A stretch of 64,000 nt of DNA from Cyanobium sp. NIES-981. GTDB taxonomy: Bacteria; Cyanobacteriota; Cyanobacteriia; PCC-6307; Cyanobiaceae. Location: the NCBI RefSeq assembly GCF_900088535.1, contig NZ_LT578417.1:2356001-2420000 (forward strand), given 5' to 3'. Under the pieces are notes generated by a model that ran no database searches, was not told where the DNA came from, and saw only the letters and a program-made list of their open reading frames with translations. The position numbers and the translations under genes were made by a program. This document shows positions 7,568 through 16,918 of the stretch, piece by piece (position 1 is the stretch's first letter; every line of letters starts with the position of its first letter).

Positions 7568-8623
7568 CTAAAAGAGCTCTTGGCGCAGTGAAGGCGGCAG
7601 GTTGTCAACAAAGGTGTTTAGACAGGCATTGAACTCTTCGGGTGGGATATCATAAGTAGAAGTAGAGATCCAATGCACGGGCTCAGCACTTCGCGTCACA
7701 TTAAACTCTGGCAGATATCTTTCTTTTAAAACCATATTGTCCCGCTCGTAATAAAGATATAGGTTTTCCTGTTCTTGTTCGTCTAAATAAACTGGTGCCT
7801 TACCTAGCCAATCAGACTTACTAGCGAGGCAGGTCGAATTGACCGTACTAATCAGAGCATTAAACATAGACCGCTTAAAGGGAGGGTCTTTCCTCAAGCG
7901 CTCCCAATAGCTGAAAGCTATATACTTCGAGAACTCTACGGCCTTCCATCCCCAACTTTTGTTTCTGTAACCAGAAGGAGGAGAAGGCAGCGTTGGATTC
8001 TCAAGGCCCAAGAGGCGCATGAAATCCAGAATGATGTTGCCCCCAGGAAAACCTGAGGGGTCGTACACTCGAGCTATAACATTCTCAGGGCCGATAAGCT
8101 CCGAACATGAATCCAAGACTGATGTGTAAAAAAATCCATTCTTATGAGCATTGCCCAAGGGAAAACACCCCTCTCCCCATACGCGATGTGAACGCATAAC
8201 ACCCAAGAACTTGCATTCTTGTGCATACAATGAAGTCCAAAGCTCGAGCTGGGGTCTTATATATAAAACAACCTTAATGCGATTGAAGTAGGGCTGAAGA
8301 GAGGAAAAAAGGAGACTTGCAAATGGGCGTCTCATGGAGAAAAGAAGCTCGTCGCTTAGGATGACGGTACTGGCGCCACTTTCGTCAACTTCATGCTTCA
8401 GCCGGGATAGAAGCGCTAGTAGATGAGGCGCATGAGAGGGCGAGGGCTCACGAAGCGCCCTGCCTATAGCTTGTGTGAATTCTCCTTTCCTAGGTAGATT
8501 TATTGATAGCTTAGGATACAGTATCCCAGCTTGTGAAAGGATGTGCTGGTTGGCATGAAGATAATGCTGGATTGCCGTGCTTCCAGTTTTAGGGGTCCCT
8601 GCATGAATAATAAGATCAGGCAT
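7568..8623 (-). CDS. sulfotransferase-like protein
   Basis: A 351-aa protein opening MPDLIIHAGTPKTGSTAIQHYL. The PKTGSTAIQ loop matches the 5'-phosphosulfate-binding loop of PAPS-dependent sulfotransferases, which transfer sulfate to sugars or other hydroxyl groups. A second region, KVVLYIRPQLELWTSLYAQ (about residues 115-133), resembles the 3'-phosphate-binding segment (RxP...SxY). The rest is not recognisable in detail. The gene is clearly more AT-rich than the IS sequences around it and is flanked on both sides by decayed transposases. It looks like a horizontally acquired passenger, possibly for modifying a surface polysaccharide. No neighbouring operon partner survives. Confidence 0.72.
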   Translation of the reverse strand: MPDLIIHAGTPKTGSTAIQHYLHANQHILSQAGILYPKLSINLPRKGEFTQAIGRALREPSPSHAPHLLALLSRLKHEVDESGASTVILSDELLFSMRRPFASLLFSSLQPYFNRIKVVLYIRPQLELWTSLYAQECKFLGVMRSHRVWGEGCFPLGNAHKNGFFYTSVLDSCSELIGPENVIARVYDPSGFPGGNIILDFMRLLGLENPTLPSPPSGYRNKSWGWKAVEFSKYIAFSYWERLRKDPPFKRSMFNALISTVNSTCLASKSDWLGKAPVYLDEQEQENLYLYYERDNMVLKERYLPEFNVTRSAEPVHWISTSTYDIPPEEFNACLNTFVDNLPPSLRQELF

Positions 8624-8867
8624 TGTCTCTTGTGGTGAACTGTCGAAATCTGAATCCAGATCTTTTACTATCTTAAGAGCCTAAAATAAAGACCTCCTGT
8701 GGAGTGTGATACCTGAGTGGCCAACGCATTTCAGGCAAGACCGTTGACTGCGATAGCACCAAAGAGAGCAACGACAACTGAATGTTAGCTTAAGAGCTCG
8801 CTAAGACCTTCAGCGATCTCTGTAAAAAATGGACCAACTGCCCGCTTGAGACCCGGGGTCAGAGGGA

Positions 8868-9227
8868 GCGCAGCGGTTCCCTGTTCTCCTACGTGTCGAT
8901 CGAGGAGCGGATCCCGGCCACTCATCCGCTGAGCGGATCCTCAAGCTGGCCGATCAGGCCCTCGATCGGCTCAGTCCCACCTTCTCCTGGGTTGACCTCC
9001 AGGGTGTACGCCGCAGAAACCCGACAGCCCGAACCGCCGTGCCGCTGGAGCAACTGCTGCTGGCCTCGTTCATGCAAACCTGGACCTCCCGTGCCTCACT
9101 GGAGCGGATCGATGGGCCGGACAATCTGCCGCCACCGCCTTCAGGCCCTGGCGAGGGTGGTGGCTCTCCAAACCAGGGCAAGAAGCCAGCCAACGTGGAT
9201 GGCCGCTGCATCATGCTCAGCAACTAG
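8868..9227 (+). pseudogene. IS5-family transposase remnant
   Basis: Segments match the intact IS5 transposase at 11205-12344: QRERSGSLFSYVSIEERIPATHPL, LADQALDRLSPTFS, then VPLEQLLLASFMQ fused to TWTSRASLERIDGPDNLPPPPSGPGEG and ending CIMLSN. At least two internal deletions and a frame slip are present. It is the target into which the IS1182 element inserted (CTAG at 9224-9227). Confidence 0.75.
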
Positions 9228-9326
9228 GAGCGTGTCGCACGTTGCGCCCAGGCCACATCGCTGTGCAGAAGCCCCCCGAGATTCAGGGATGCCTGATGCC
9301 AGCACTGGCGAAAGGAGCAAGGCCCC

Positions 9327-10445
9327 TCAAGCCGTGGCCAGCAAGGCCCGGAACAGCTTGAGCAGGATGTGGGTAGTGGCCATCAGGGCCCATTCCCCGT
9401 TCACCTTTTCCAGAGCCCGTAACCGGAACCGATCCAGGCCTCGGCCGCCCTTGATCTGACCGAAAAACGGCTCCACGATCGTCTTGCGCAGGGCGTAGCT
9501 CGCCTGGCCGGCCACCGAACGCAGTTTGCGATCCATACGCCCGCGGGCATCCAGCCCCCGGGGCGCAGGACCCCGGGATGGCCTTGGCCTGTGGCCGTGC
9601 TTCTGCCGGCTGGTGGAGATGTAGACCGCCAGTCCCCTGTCCTCGCAGGCCTCCAGGTTGGCGGTGCTGCAGTACCCGGCGTCAGCGATCAAGGCCTCCG
9701 GCAGTTGGCCGGTATTGGCCTGGATCCGCTCCAGCACCGGCAGCAGGTGCACCGCATCGCTGGGCTGGTTGCTCACCCCGATCGCCACGATCACCTGGTG
9801 ATCCCCATCCACCGCGGCCTGGGCGTTGTAGCCCTGGATCCAGCCGCCGGAGCCCCTGAGGATGTGGCTGTCTGGATCGGTGAAGTTGCGCTGGGCACTG
9901 GGCTTTGGGTTGCCGGCAGCATCGTTCGGGAGCGTCCGGGTTGGCATCGCCAACGGATCGGTCTCAGCAGCAGTGGCAACGGAGCCAAGGTCCAGGCCCG
10001 CAGCTTCTGCCTTCTCGATCGCCAGATTCTGAGCGGCATCGGCGCGCTTGCGAGCACCACGGGCCCGCCGGGCTGCGCGCGTGCCGGCCTTGGCATCCCC
10101 GCTGGCCTCGGCATCTGCGACCTCCTGCTCGGCTACCTCCGCCTGTTCGTCCCGTTGACGAGCCTTGGCCGCAGCGGCCTCGGCCTCCAGCTCCGCCTTG
10201 GCCTGCGGATCCACTCCAGCCGGCTGCGGCGCCGCTGCAGTTCCTCCGGCAACTCATCGCCCCGTTTGCCCTTGCCGAACTGGCCGTCCTCCTGGGCGTC
10301 GATCAGCTCGACCTTGCGCAGCAGGGCACGCATCTCGGTCTCCAGCTGCCGCTCTGACTTGAGCATCCGCTCGTGGCTCATGGCCTTGTGCCTGCTGGCA
10401 TTGGCCCGGATCTTGGTGCCATCCAGGGCCACACGTCCCAGGCTC
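9327..10445 (-). pseudogene. IS1182 transposase, C-terminal part
   Basis: It reads GRVALDGTKIRANASRHKAMSHERMLKSE, then the coiled-coil spacer GDELPEELQRRRSRLEWI, a frame slip near 10210-10230, and QAKAELEAEAAAAKARQRDEQ. It continues through the central DDE region (GWIQGYNAQAAVDGDHQVIVAI, EALIADAGYCS) and the C-terminal FFGQIKGGRGLDRFRLRALEKVNGEWAL. The frameshift, plus the two stops in the N-terminal half, mean the element was dead independently of the insertion. Confidence 0.82.
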
Positions 10446-10672
10446 TGCCCGGTGTCAACTACGTAGGCGGCTCGCGTCAATTACGTTGGCGGGTCCTCGC
10501 CCCCCGGGCGACGTGAAATCTGGGCCACCTTCCTCGGCGGCTCTCCCTGCGCTCTGCCGCTGCTGCGGAGCGCAGGAGCCGGCGGACACCACAGTCCGCC
10601 GGCAGCGCGGAGCCCATCACCAGCGGCTTTCGCCTGGGGGCTGCCGGCCGTTGACGGGTAATTGACGCCTGG

Positions 10673-11084
10673 TCAGGACGCTGAACGCCGGGCCCGTTTG
10701 CGGCGGTAGCTCTCGCCGTTGAGTTGCACGATGGTGCTGTGATCCACCAGCCGGTCCACCGCCGCCACCGTCATGGCGCTGGTGGAGAAGACGGTCTCCC
10801 ACTCCCTGAACGGCTGGTTGCTGGTCACCAGCAGGGACCGGCGCTCGTAGCGGTGCATCACCAGTTCAAACAGCACCGAGGTTTCGGACTCGTCCTTGCG
10901 GACATAGCCGATGTCGTCGATCACCAGCAGGGCATAGCGATCGAGCCGGGTGAGCGCCTTGGCCAGGGCATAGTCCGCCTTGGCCTGCTGCAGGTGCTGC
11001 ACCAGAGCGGTCCCCGAGAAGAAGCGGGCTGAGCGGTCCAGGGCCACCAGGCTGCGGCAGATCCCGCTTGCCAGGTGGGTTTTG
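10673..11084 (-). pseudogene. istB: istB fragment of IS21-A
   Basis: C-terminal part of the IstB ATPase helper of transposition: THLASGICRSLVALDRSARFFSGTALVQHLQQAK, the Walker B region YALLVIDDIGYV, LLVTSNQPFREWETVFSTSAMTVAAVDRL and the C-terminal arginine-rich tail. The Walker A motif is lost at the IS21-B junction (11085). It closely resembles the intact istB of IS21-C (24320-25123). Confidence 0.85.
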
Positions 11085-11149
11085 TGTCAAGCGACATTGA
11101 AAACCGAGCCACTGGCGACATTGAAAAGTGAGCCACCTCCGGCCCGGTA

Positions 11150-12525
11150 AGAGTTCGCTGAAAAACCCGCCCACCCCTGCGAAAATGGAGTATCCGCCTC
11201 AGGCTTGATGCGTGGTCAGCAGGAGCGCACAGGCTCACTGTTCTCCTACGTCTCGATCGAGGAGCGGATTCCGGCCGGCCATCCGCTGCGGCGGATTCGC
11301 AAGCTGGCGGATCAGGCTCTCGATCGCCTCAATCCCACCTTCTGCCATCTCTATGCCTCAGAAGGCAGGCCATCGATACCGCCTGAGCAATTGCTGCTGG
11401 CCTCACTGCTGCAGGCGTTCTACGGGATCCGTTCGGAGCGCCTGCTGCTGGAGCAGCTCGACTACAACCTGCTGTTCCGCTGGTTTGTGGGCTTGAGTCC
11501 TGACGATCCGATCTGGCATCCGACCACGTTCACCAAGAATCGTGAGCGGCTGCTCAACGAGCAGTTGATGGGCCGGTTCCTGGAGAAGCTGATGGCGGCA
11601 CCGGAGGTGAAACCGCTGCTCAGCAATGAACACTTCTCCGTCGATGGCACCCTGCTCCAAGCCTGGGCCTCACATGCCTCCCTGGAGCGAATCGACGGAG
11701 AGGATGACCCGCCGCCTCCGCCATCAGGCCCTGGCGAGGGATTCGGGGCGGCCAAGGATGGCAGGAAGCGGGCCAAGGGCGACTTCCGCGGGGTGCGTCT
11801 CAGCAACAAGACCCATCGCTCCGGCACGGATCCCGACGCTCTTCTGGCCCGCAAGTCGAATGTTCACCCGGCCCTGCCCAGCTACCGGGGGCATGTGCTC
11901 ATGGACAACCGCCATGCCCTGGTGGTGGATTGCCGGGTGACCCAGGCTGACGGCTACGGCGAACGGGATGCGGCCAAGGAGATGGCCGCCGATCTCCCCG
12001 GGCACCACCAGAAAACCATCGGTGCTGACAAGAACTACGACACCCATGGATTCGTCGCAGAGATGCGACGGATCGGCGTTACCCCGCATGTCGCCCAGAA
12101 CGCAGGACGCTCCGGCGGCTCCGCCATCGATGGCCGCACCACTCGCCATGAGGGCTATGCCAAGTCGATCCATGCACGCCGCGGCATCGAGAAGGTTTTC
12201 GGCTGGATCAAGCAGTTCGGCGGCCTGCGCCAGTTCAAGCTGCGCGGCCAGGCCAATGTCAGTGCCATGTTCGGACTGCATGTGATCGCCTACAACCTGA
12301 TCCGCCTGAGCAACCTGCTCAGGCCTGTGGAGGCGATGGCATGAACAGGCCGTTCTCCAGAGATGGGAGCCTGCGAGGAGATTCAGCGTCGAGCGAGGTA
12401 CCAATCCCGAGGATCAGGGACTCACAGCGAGCCTGAGTCATTCCAATAATCGCCTCGCCATGACCAGCTGGCTGGGTCACGGAGGGGGAGAACTCGCCTC
12501 GCGACGAGATTTTTTCTGCAAACTC
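11150..12525 (+). mobile_element. IS5-family element, copy 1, complete
   Basis: About 1375 bp with imperfect inverted ends GAGTTCGCTGAAAAA (left) and GAGTTTGCAGAAAAA (right, inward). It is flanked by the 4-bp duplication GTAA (11146-11149 and 12526-12529). It landed in the loop of a palindrome of IS21-B: ACCTCCGGCCC on the left and GGGCCGGAGGT on the right. A second identical-looking copy is at 18678-20052 in the opposite orientation. Confidence 0.9.
11205..12344 (+). CDS. IS5-family transposase (copy 1)
   Basis: A 379-aa DDE transposase of the IS5 family. The N-terminal domain reads RTGSLFSYVSIEERIPAGHPLRRIRKLADQ, followed by QLDYNLLFRWFVGL and the DDE core: the first D in HFSVDGTLLQAWAS, the second in TIGADKNYDT, and the E in RRGIEKVFGWIK. 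A proline-rich spacer (DDPPPPPSGPGEG) separates the first D from the rest. The first start is TTG immediately followed by ATG; either could be used. No frameshifts are visible, so it is probably active. Confidence 0.9.
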   Translation: MMRGQQERTGSLFSYVSIEERIPAGHPLRRIRKLADQALDRLNPTFCHLYASEGRPSIPPEQLLLASLLQAFYGIRSERLLLEQLDYNLLFRWFVGLSPDDPIWHPTTFTKNRERLLNEQLMGRFLEKLMAAPEVKPLLSNEHFSVDGTLLQAWASHASLERIDGEDDPPPPPSGPGEGFGAAKDGRKRAKGDFRGVRLSNKTHRSGTDPDALLARKSNVHPALPSYRGHVLMDNRHALVVDCRVTQADGYGERDAAKEMAADLPGHHQKTIGADKNYDTHGFVAEMRRIGVTPHVAQNAGRSGGSAIDGRTTRHEGYAKSIHARRGIEKVFGWIKQFGGLRQFKLRGQANVSAMFGLHVIAYNLIRLSNLLRPVEAMA

Positions 12526-12644
12526 GTAAGGGCCGGAGGTTTTGGGCTGTTCTGCTGTCGTTGCCTGGGCTTGCTCATGGGTCCTGCGTTGGCTTGATGG
12601 TTGTCTGTCGTTGCTTGAGGCGGGGTCTGTCGGTTGCCGGTATC

Positions 12645-13520
12645 TCAGTCCTCCTTGGCAGCCACCGGCGGGGACGTTCCGCCCGTCTGCGGGCGGAACA
12701 GGCCTGAGCGGCGCTTCTCCCTGAGCCGGTAGCTGTCGCCACGGATCGTCACCATATGGCTGTGATGCAGCAGCCGATCGAGGATCGCGGCCGCCACCAA
12801 CTGGTCGCCGAACACTTCGTCCCACTCCTCAACGGGGCGGTTGGAGCTGATCAGCACGCTGCCCTGCTCATAGCGCCTGGAGATCAGCTGGAAGAACAGG
12901 TGCCCCGCCTGGGGTTCGAGCGGCAGGTAGCCCAGTTCGTCGACGATCAGCAGTTTCGGCTTGCTGTACTGCGCCAGCCGCACCTCCAGGCTCCCCTGCT
13001 GCTGGCCTTTGACCAGTGAGCCGAGCAGCTCCATCGCCGTAGTGAACTGCACCGTGTAGCCCCGGCTCACCGCCTCACGGCCCAGGGCCACCTCCAGGTG
13101 GGTCTTGCCCACACCCGGCGGGCCCAGCAGCACCACGTTGTCGCCATTGGCCACCCAGCGGCAGGTGGCCAGATCGCGGATCTTGGCTGGATCGATCGAG
13201 GGCTGGGCCTCGAACTCGAACCCCTCCAGCGTGCGCACAAAGGGGAAGTGGGCAATGGTCATCGCCATCGACAGCCGCCGCTGCTCCTTGCTCGCCACCT
13301 CGGCCGCGCAGAGCCAGGCCAGGGCCTCGCGCAGATTCAGCTGCCGCCGGGCCGCTTCCTCCAGCAGTCCATCGAGCTGCTCGCGGATGGCACCGAGCCG
13401 CAGGCGGCTGAGCATCCCGTCGAGATCCTCCACCAGCTTGGCGATGTCGCCTGCCTCCGCGGCGGGACAGCCGCTCGCCGTCGTCGCGGTCGCTGTAGCA
13501 AGTTGTTTACTGCGCGCCAT
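12645..13520 (-). CDS. istB: IS21-B transposition helper ATPase IstB
   Basis: A 291-aa AAA+ ATPase that works with the IstA transposase to choose targets. It has Walker A GPPGVGKTHL (about residues 133-142), Walker B LLIVDELGYLPL and the sensor region VLISSNRPVEEWDEVFGD. The N-terminus contains an unusually Thr/Ala-rich leader and a DLDGMLSRLRLGAIREQLDGLL helix. Its start (13520) touches the end of istA, consistent with translational coupling. It appears intact, but its partner IstA carries a stop codon. Confidence 0.87.
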   Translation of the reverse strand: MARSKQLATATATTASGCPAAEAGDIAKLVEDLDGMLSRLRLGAIREQLDGLLEEAARRQLNLREALAWLCAAEVASKEQRRLSMAMTIAHFPFVRTLEGFEFEAQPSIDPAKIRDLATCRWVANGDNVVLLGPPGVGKTHLEVALGREAVSRGYTVQFTTAMELLGSLVKGQQQGSLEVRLAQYSKPKLLIVDELGYLPLEPQAGHLFFQLISRRYEQGSVLISSNRPVEEWDEVFGDQLVAAAILDRLLHHSHMVTIRGDSYRLREKRRSGLFRPQTGGTSPPVAAKED

Positions 13521-14788
13521 CAGCCCACCTCCGCCACCACGGCCGCGTAGTCACTGAGCGGCCTGGCCAGTGAGGAACGCCGCACCGCAGCCAGCTCCAC
13601 CACATCAGCGATGGCGCTGTTGTCTGCCCGAGCAGCATCGATGGCCCGCTGCGGCACCAGCCCTGCCCAGTGGCCGGCGATCACCTGGCGGGAGCGTTGG
13701 TTGGCAGCCTGACGGGAATGGCGCGCCACGATCCGGCCCCCCTGGCGAATCAGCACCTGCTGGTCGCGGATCTGCACCGTCACGTTCTGGCGCACCAGCG
13801 CCGCCGGCACGCTGTACCAGTTGCCCTCCACCTGCACGCAGCAGTCCTTGGCGACACGGCGGCTGAACTCCTGCTCCGCCAGGTACGACGGCTTGCCGTT
13901 CAGCGGCAGCAACGCCCCGGCCTCGGACCTTTGAAAGCGCTCCAGCGGTTTCTCACCGGTGGTGCCGTGGATGCGCAGATCGGCGATCTCCCGGTTCCAC
14001 CAGTCCAGATGGCCCTCCATCTGGCCCCAGGTGTCAAAGCGGTGGCCGGCCAGCCCACTGCGTTTCACGTAGCCCACCCCACGCTCGTCCTTGCCTTTGG
14101 TTTGTGGCCGGTGCGGCCAGCAGGCCTTGGGCGTGAACCCCCAGTGCCGGGCAAAGGCGGCAAACACCGGATTGATCACCAGCTCCCCTGTGCTGGGGTT
14201 GTGGATCGTGACCAGGGCTTTGGCGTTATCGACCAGCACCTGCTCGGGCACCCCATCCCAGATCCGGAACGCCTCCTCCAGTGCCTGCAACCAGTGGCGC
14301 TGCCGCTGCTGCCGGAACACCCGCACCACCTGCCGCCGCGAGTAGCCCAGGGTCAGCACGCAGAGGTGCACCTTGGTACGCACTCCGCCGATCAGCACCC
14401 ACAGCTCGCCAAAGTCGGCCTGCAGTTACTGGCCTGGCCGGGTCTCGTACCGAACCGTGGCCTGACGGCTCTGGCGCAGCGCCTCCCGCCAGACCTGCAC
14501 CGCCCGCTCCACCGTGCGCAGGCTTACCTCGATGCCCTTCTGCTTGAGCAGCTCCTGCCGTACCACCTCGGCGTTGCCGTGGTGCTGTTCAAACTGCTGC
14601 TGCAGCCAGGCCTGGTGCCCGTCGAGCTGGCTGGCGCGATTGCTGCTGTCGTACGGCTGCCAAGTGCCCAACGCCAGGTAACGACTCACCGTGTGGCGTG
14701 AGATGCCGAGTTCCCTGGCGATGCGGCGCTGACTCCAGCCCCTCTCCAGCAGCTGGCCCATCACCGCCACCTCCTCCGGCGTTTGCAT
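13520..14788 (-). pseudogene. istA: IS21-B transposase IstA with one nonsense codon
   Basis: The N-terminal helix-turn-helix part (GWSQRRIARELGISRHTVSRYLAL) runs to ETRPGQ, then one TAA (14426-14428). The same frame continues LQADFGELWVLIGGVRTKVHLCVLTLGYSRR, with the integrase core (DNAKALVTI, GFTPKACWPHRPQTKGKDERGVGYVK) and the C-terminal beta domain. No other lesion is visible, so a single point change of a Gln codon (CAA to TAA) is the likely cause of inactivation. The start is taken at the ATG of MQTPEEVAVM; earlier in-frame starts exist. Confidence 0.8.
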
Positions 14789-14953
14789 CACGCCCTCCAG
14801 CCCAGCCATCAGGCCTGCTGTATGGGCGCCAGGCAATCCCGCCAGCCCCTTGCCGGTGGGGGCGGTCAGCTGCTCAGTGGATGGCGCGCTGGCGGCTCCG
14901 GGATGGCCCAGTTTTCGTGTCGCCTCTGGTCCAGTTTTCGATGTCGCCTGACA

Positions 14954-15016
14954 CAGCGAGATGCCCACCGCATCGGCCGCCATCTGCTGGCTGAGGCCGC
15001 TGGCCCGTTTGGCCAT
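14954..15016 (-). pseudogene. istA: istA start fragment of IS21-A
   Basis: Only the first 21 codons remain, MAKRASGLSQQMAADAVGISL, preceded by an AAGGAG ribosome-binding site. The style matches the start of istA in IS21-C ([20 protein letters not shown]). The gene is cut at 14953 by the end of IS21-B, and the remaining roughly 500 codons are not found on the other side. Confidence 0.7.
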
Positions 15017-15038
15017 GTACCGCTCCTTGATCCGCAAC

Positions 15039-16278
15039 TGACGTGACCCCCTTTATCGGTCCAGGGCTTATGAGAGTGGGTGGTCATGGTCATGCTGCAG
15101 CTCCTTGTTGAGCTGCCTCCATGGGCGTACGCCCTTGGAGGGCCGAGTGTGGCCTGAGCGTGTTGTACTCCCATCGCCAGCGATCGGCCAGGATCTGAGC
15201 CTCCGGGGCTGTGGTGAACAACTCGGTGTTGAGGAACTCATCCCGGAACCGGCCGTTGAACGACTCGGCAAAACCGTTCTCCCACGGGGATCCTGGCTCG
15301 ATGTAGGCCGTGCTGGTGGTGGTATTGGTCTCACACCAGTCCCGTAGAGCCTGGGCAATGAACTCAGGGCCGTTGTCCGATCGGATGAACGCTGGCGCCG
15401 GGTAGAGGCTGGTGAGTTCCTCCAGCACAGTCACCACGTCTTTGGCCTTGCACCGCCTGCCCACCCGGATCGCCAGGCAGAGGCGGCTGTGCTCGTCGAT
15501 CACGTTCAGGAACTTGAGTCTGCGGCCATCGGCGGTGGCATCGAACTGGAAATCCATGGCCCACACCTGGTGGGGATGCTGGGCCCGGTGACGCCTCACC
15601 GAGCCGTCGGCGGGCCGTGCCCGCTTCCGCTTCCTGGGAGTGGGCCGCTGCAGCCCCTCCTCCCGCCAGAGCCGTTGCACCCGCTTGTGGTTCACGGTCC
15701 AGCCCTCCCGACGCAGCAGGCGGTAGGCCATGCGGCGGCCCCAGCGGATGTGCTCAGCTGCAATCTCCCTCAGGCGGTGCCGAAGCTTGGTCTCCTCCAG
15801 GTCGACGACCTTCCCGCAATGGCGCTGGGTGCTGCGGTGCTGCCCCACAACACGGCAGGCCTGGCGCTCTGATGCCCGGTAACGCTCCTGCAGGACCGTG
15901 ACGGCCCTGCGACGGCGTTCCGGGCTCAGAAGTTTCCCTCCGCAAGGTCCTTGAGCATCGCCTTCTCCAACTCGGCTTCTGCCAACAACTTCTTGAGCCG
16001 GGCGTTCTCCTTCTCCAGCTGCGTCAGCCGGCGGGCCTCCTCGGCCTGCATCCCGCCGTACTGCTGCTTCCAGCGGTGATACGTCGGCTGTGTCACCTCG
16101 ATGACGCGGCAGACATCGGCGACGGTCTTGCCCTGGGCAATCAGCTGGTCGGCGGTCTTGAGCTTGCGGATGATCTGCTCCGCTGTGTGCCTGGTGCGTT
16201 TCATGGTGAAGTCCCCGGCCCAGTCTGGCCGGCTGAGGACTCTCATTCACCCTGGACCAATTCCCGGGGTCCACGTCA
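15039..16278 (-). mobile_element. IS3-A copy 3, full length, in IS21-A
   Basis: 1240 bp with the standard TGACGTG ends and a perfect 4-bp duplication CAAC (15035-15038 and 16279-16282). It lies just upstream of the istA remnant of IS21-A, in the leader between that gene and the element end. The 4-bp duplication fits the IS407 group of the IS3 family. Confidence 0.93.
15090..16204 (-). CDS. IS3-A copy 3 transposase OrfAB
   Basis: OrfA is 15926-16204 and OrfB continues to 15090 through the -1 slippery GGGAAAC. It differs from copy 1 at only a few residues: HRWKQQYGG instead of HRWRQQYGG in OrfA, and ETNTTTST instead of EASSATST before the catalytic Glu in OrfB. These differences are shared exactly with copy 4, so copies 3 and 4 form one subtype. 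Intact. Confidence 0.88.
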
Positions 16279-16918
16279 CAACGACAGAGGGGCGGGCATC
16301 GCGGGGCTCCTGACCGTGACCAGAGCCCTGTTGTCGCAACCTGAGACCCGCCAATGTAGTTGCGCGGTCCCGCCTATCTAATTGTGTTTTCTCACCAGGT
16401 CATTCAGCGATCAGCAATCGCTGGAGGGACTGCTGAGGCGTGAGGCCACCGAGAGCCATGTGGCACCTGTTGCCGTTATAGATGGCCAGATAGCGACGTA
16501 GCCAGCGGTTGCGTTCCTCTGATGTCTGGTAGGCGATCACGTAGGCCCATTCCGCCAGGATCGTTTTGATAAACCGCTCGGCCTTGCCGTTGGTTTGCGG
16601 CGTATAGGGCTTGGTGCGGATGGGTTTCAGATCCAATGCCCGGCAGGCTTTTCGCCAATCCCCTGAGCGGTAGGCGGAGCCGTTATCCGACAGGATCCTC
16701 CGGCAGGTGATCCCCTGCTCCGAGAACCAACCGACTGCACGGGCCAGGAATCCAACAGTCGTTGCCCTCTGCTCGTCGGCCAGCACCTCCACATACGCCA
16801 GGCGGGTGGCGTCGTCGATGGCGACGTGCACCTTCTCGTAGCCGGCGCCTCGGGAAGAGCCTTGACGACGGTCACCGGTGATCCGGTGACCGACCCGCTC
16901 AAACCTGGCCAGCTGTTT

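Larger units (their letters stand above)
11085..14953 (-). mobile_element. IS21-family element B, inside IS21-A
   Basis: The ends are TGTCAAGCGACATTGAAAA at 11085 and, inward from the right, TGTCAGGCGACATCGAAAA at 14953. Each is followed by a second sub-terminal copy of the unit GCGACAnnGAAAA, as is usual for IS21. It carries istB (12645-13520) and istA (13520-14788, one nonsense codon), and an IS5 element (11150-12525) in its istB-side end. The flanks (GGTTTTG and CAGCGAG) do not match. Together with the loss of most of istA/istB of IS21-A, this points to a deletion that accompanied or followed insertion. Confidence 0.8.

Noticed and set aside
7541-7568. Direct repeat of ACATCCAGATGT just after the sulfotransferase gene as a terminator or attachment site
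   Set aside because: It is only two units, no stable stem with a T-run forms, and there is no integrase or tRNA nearby.
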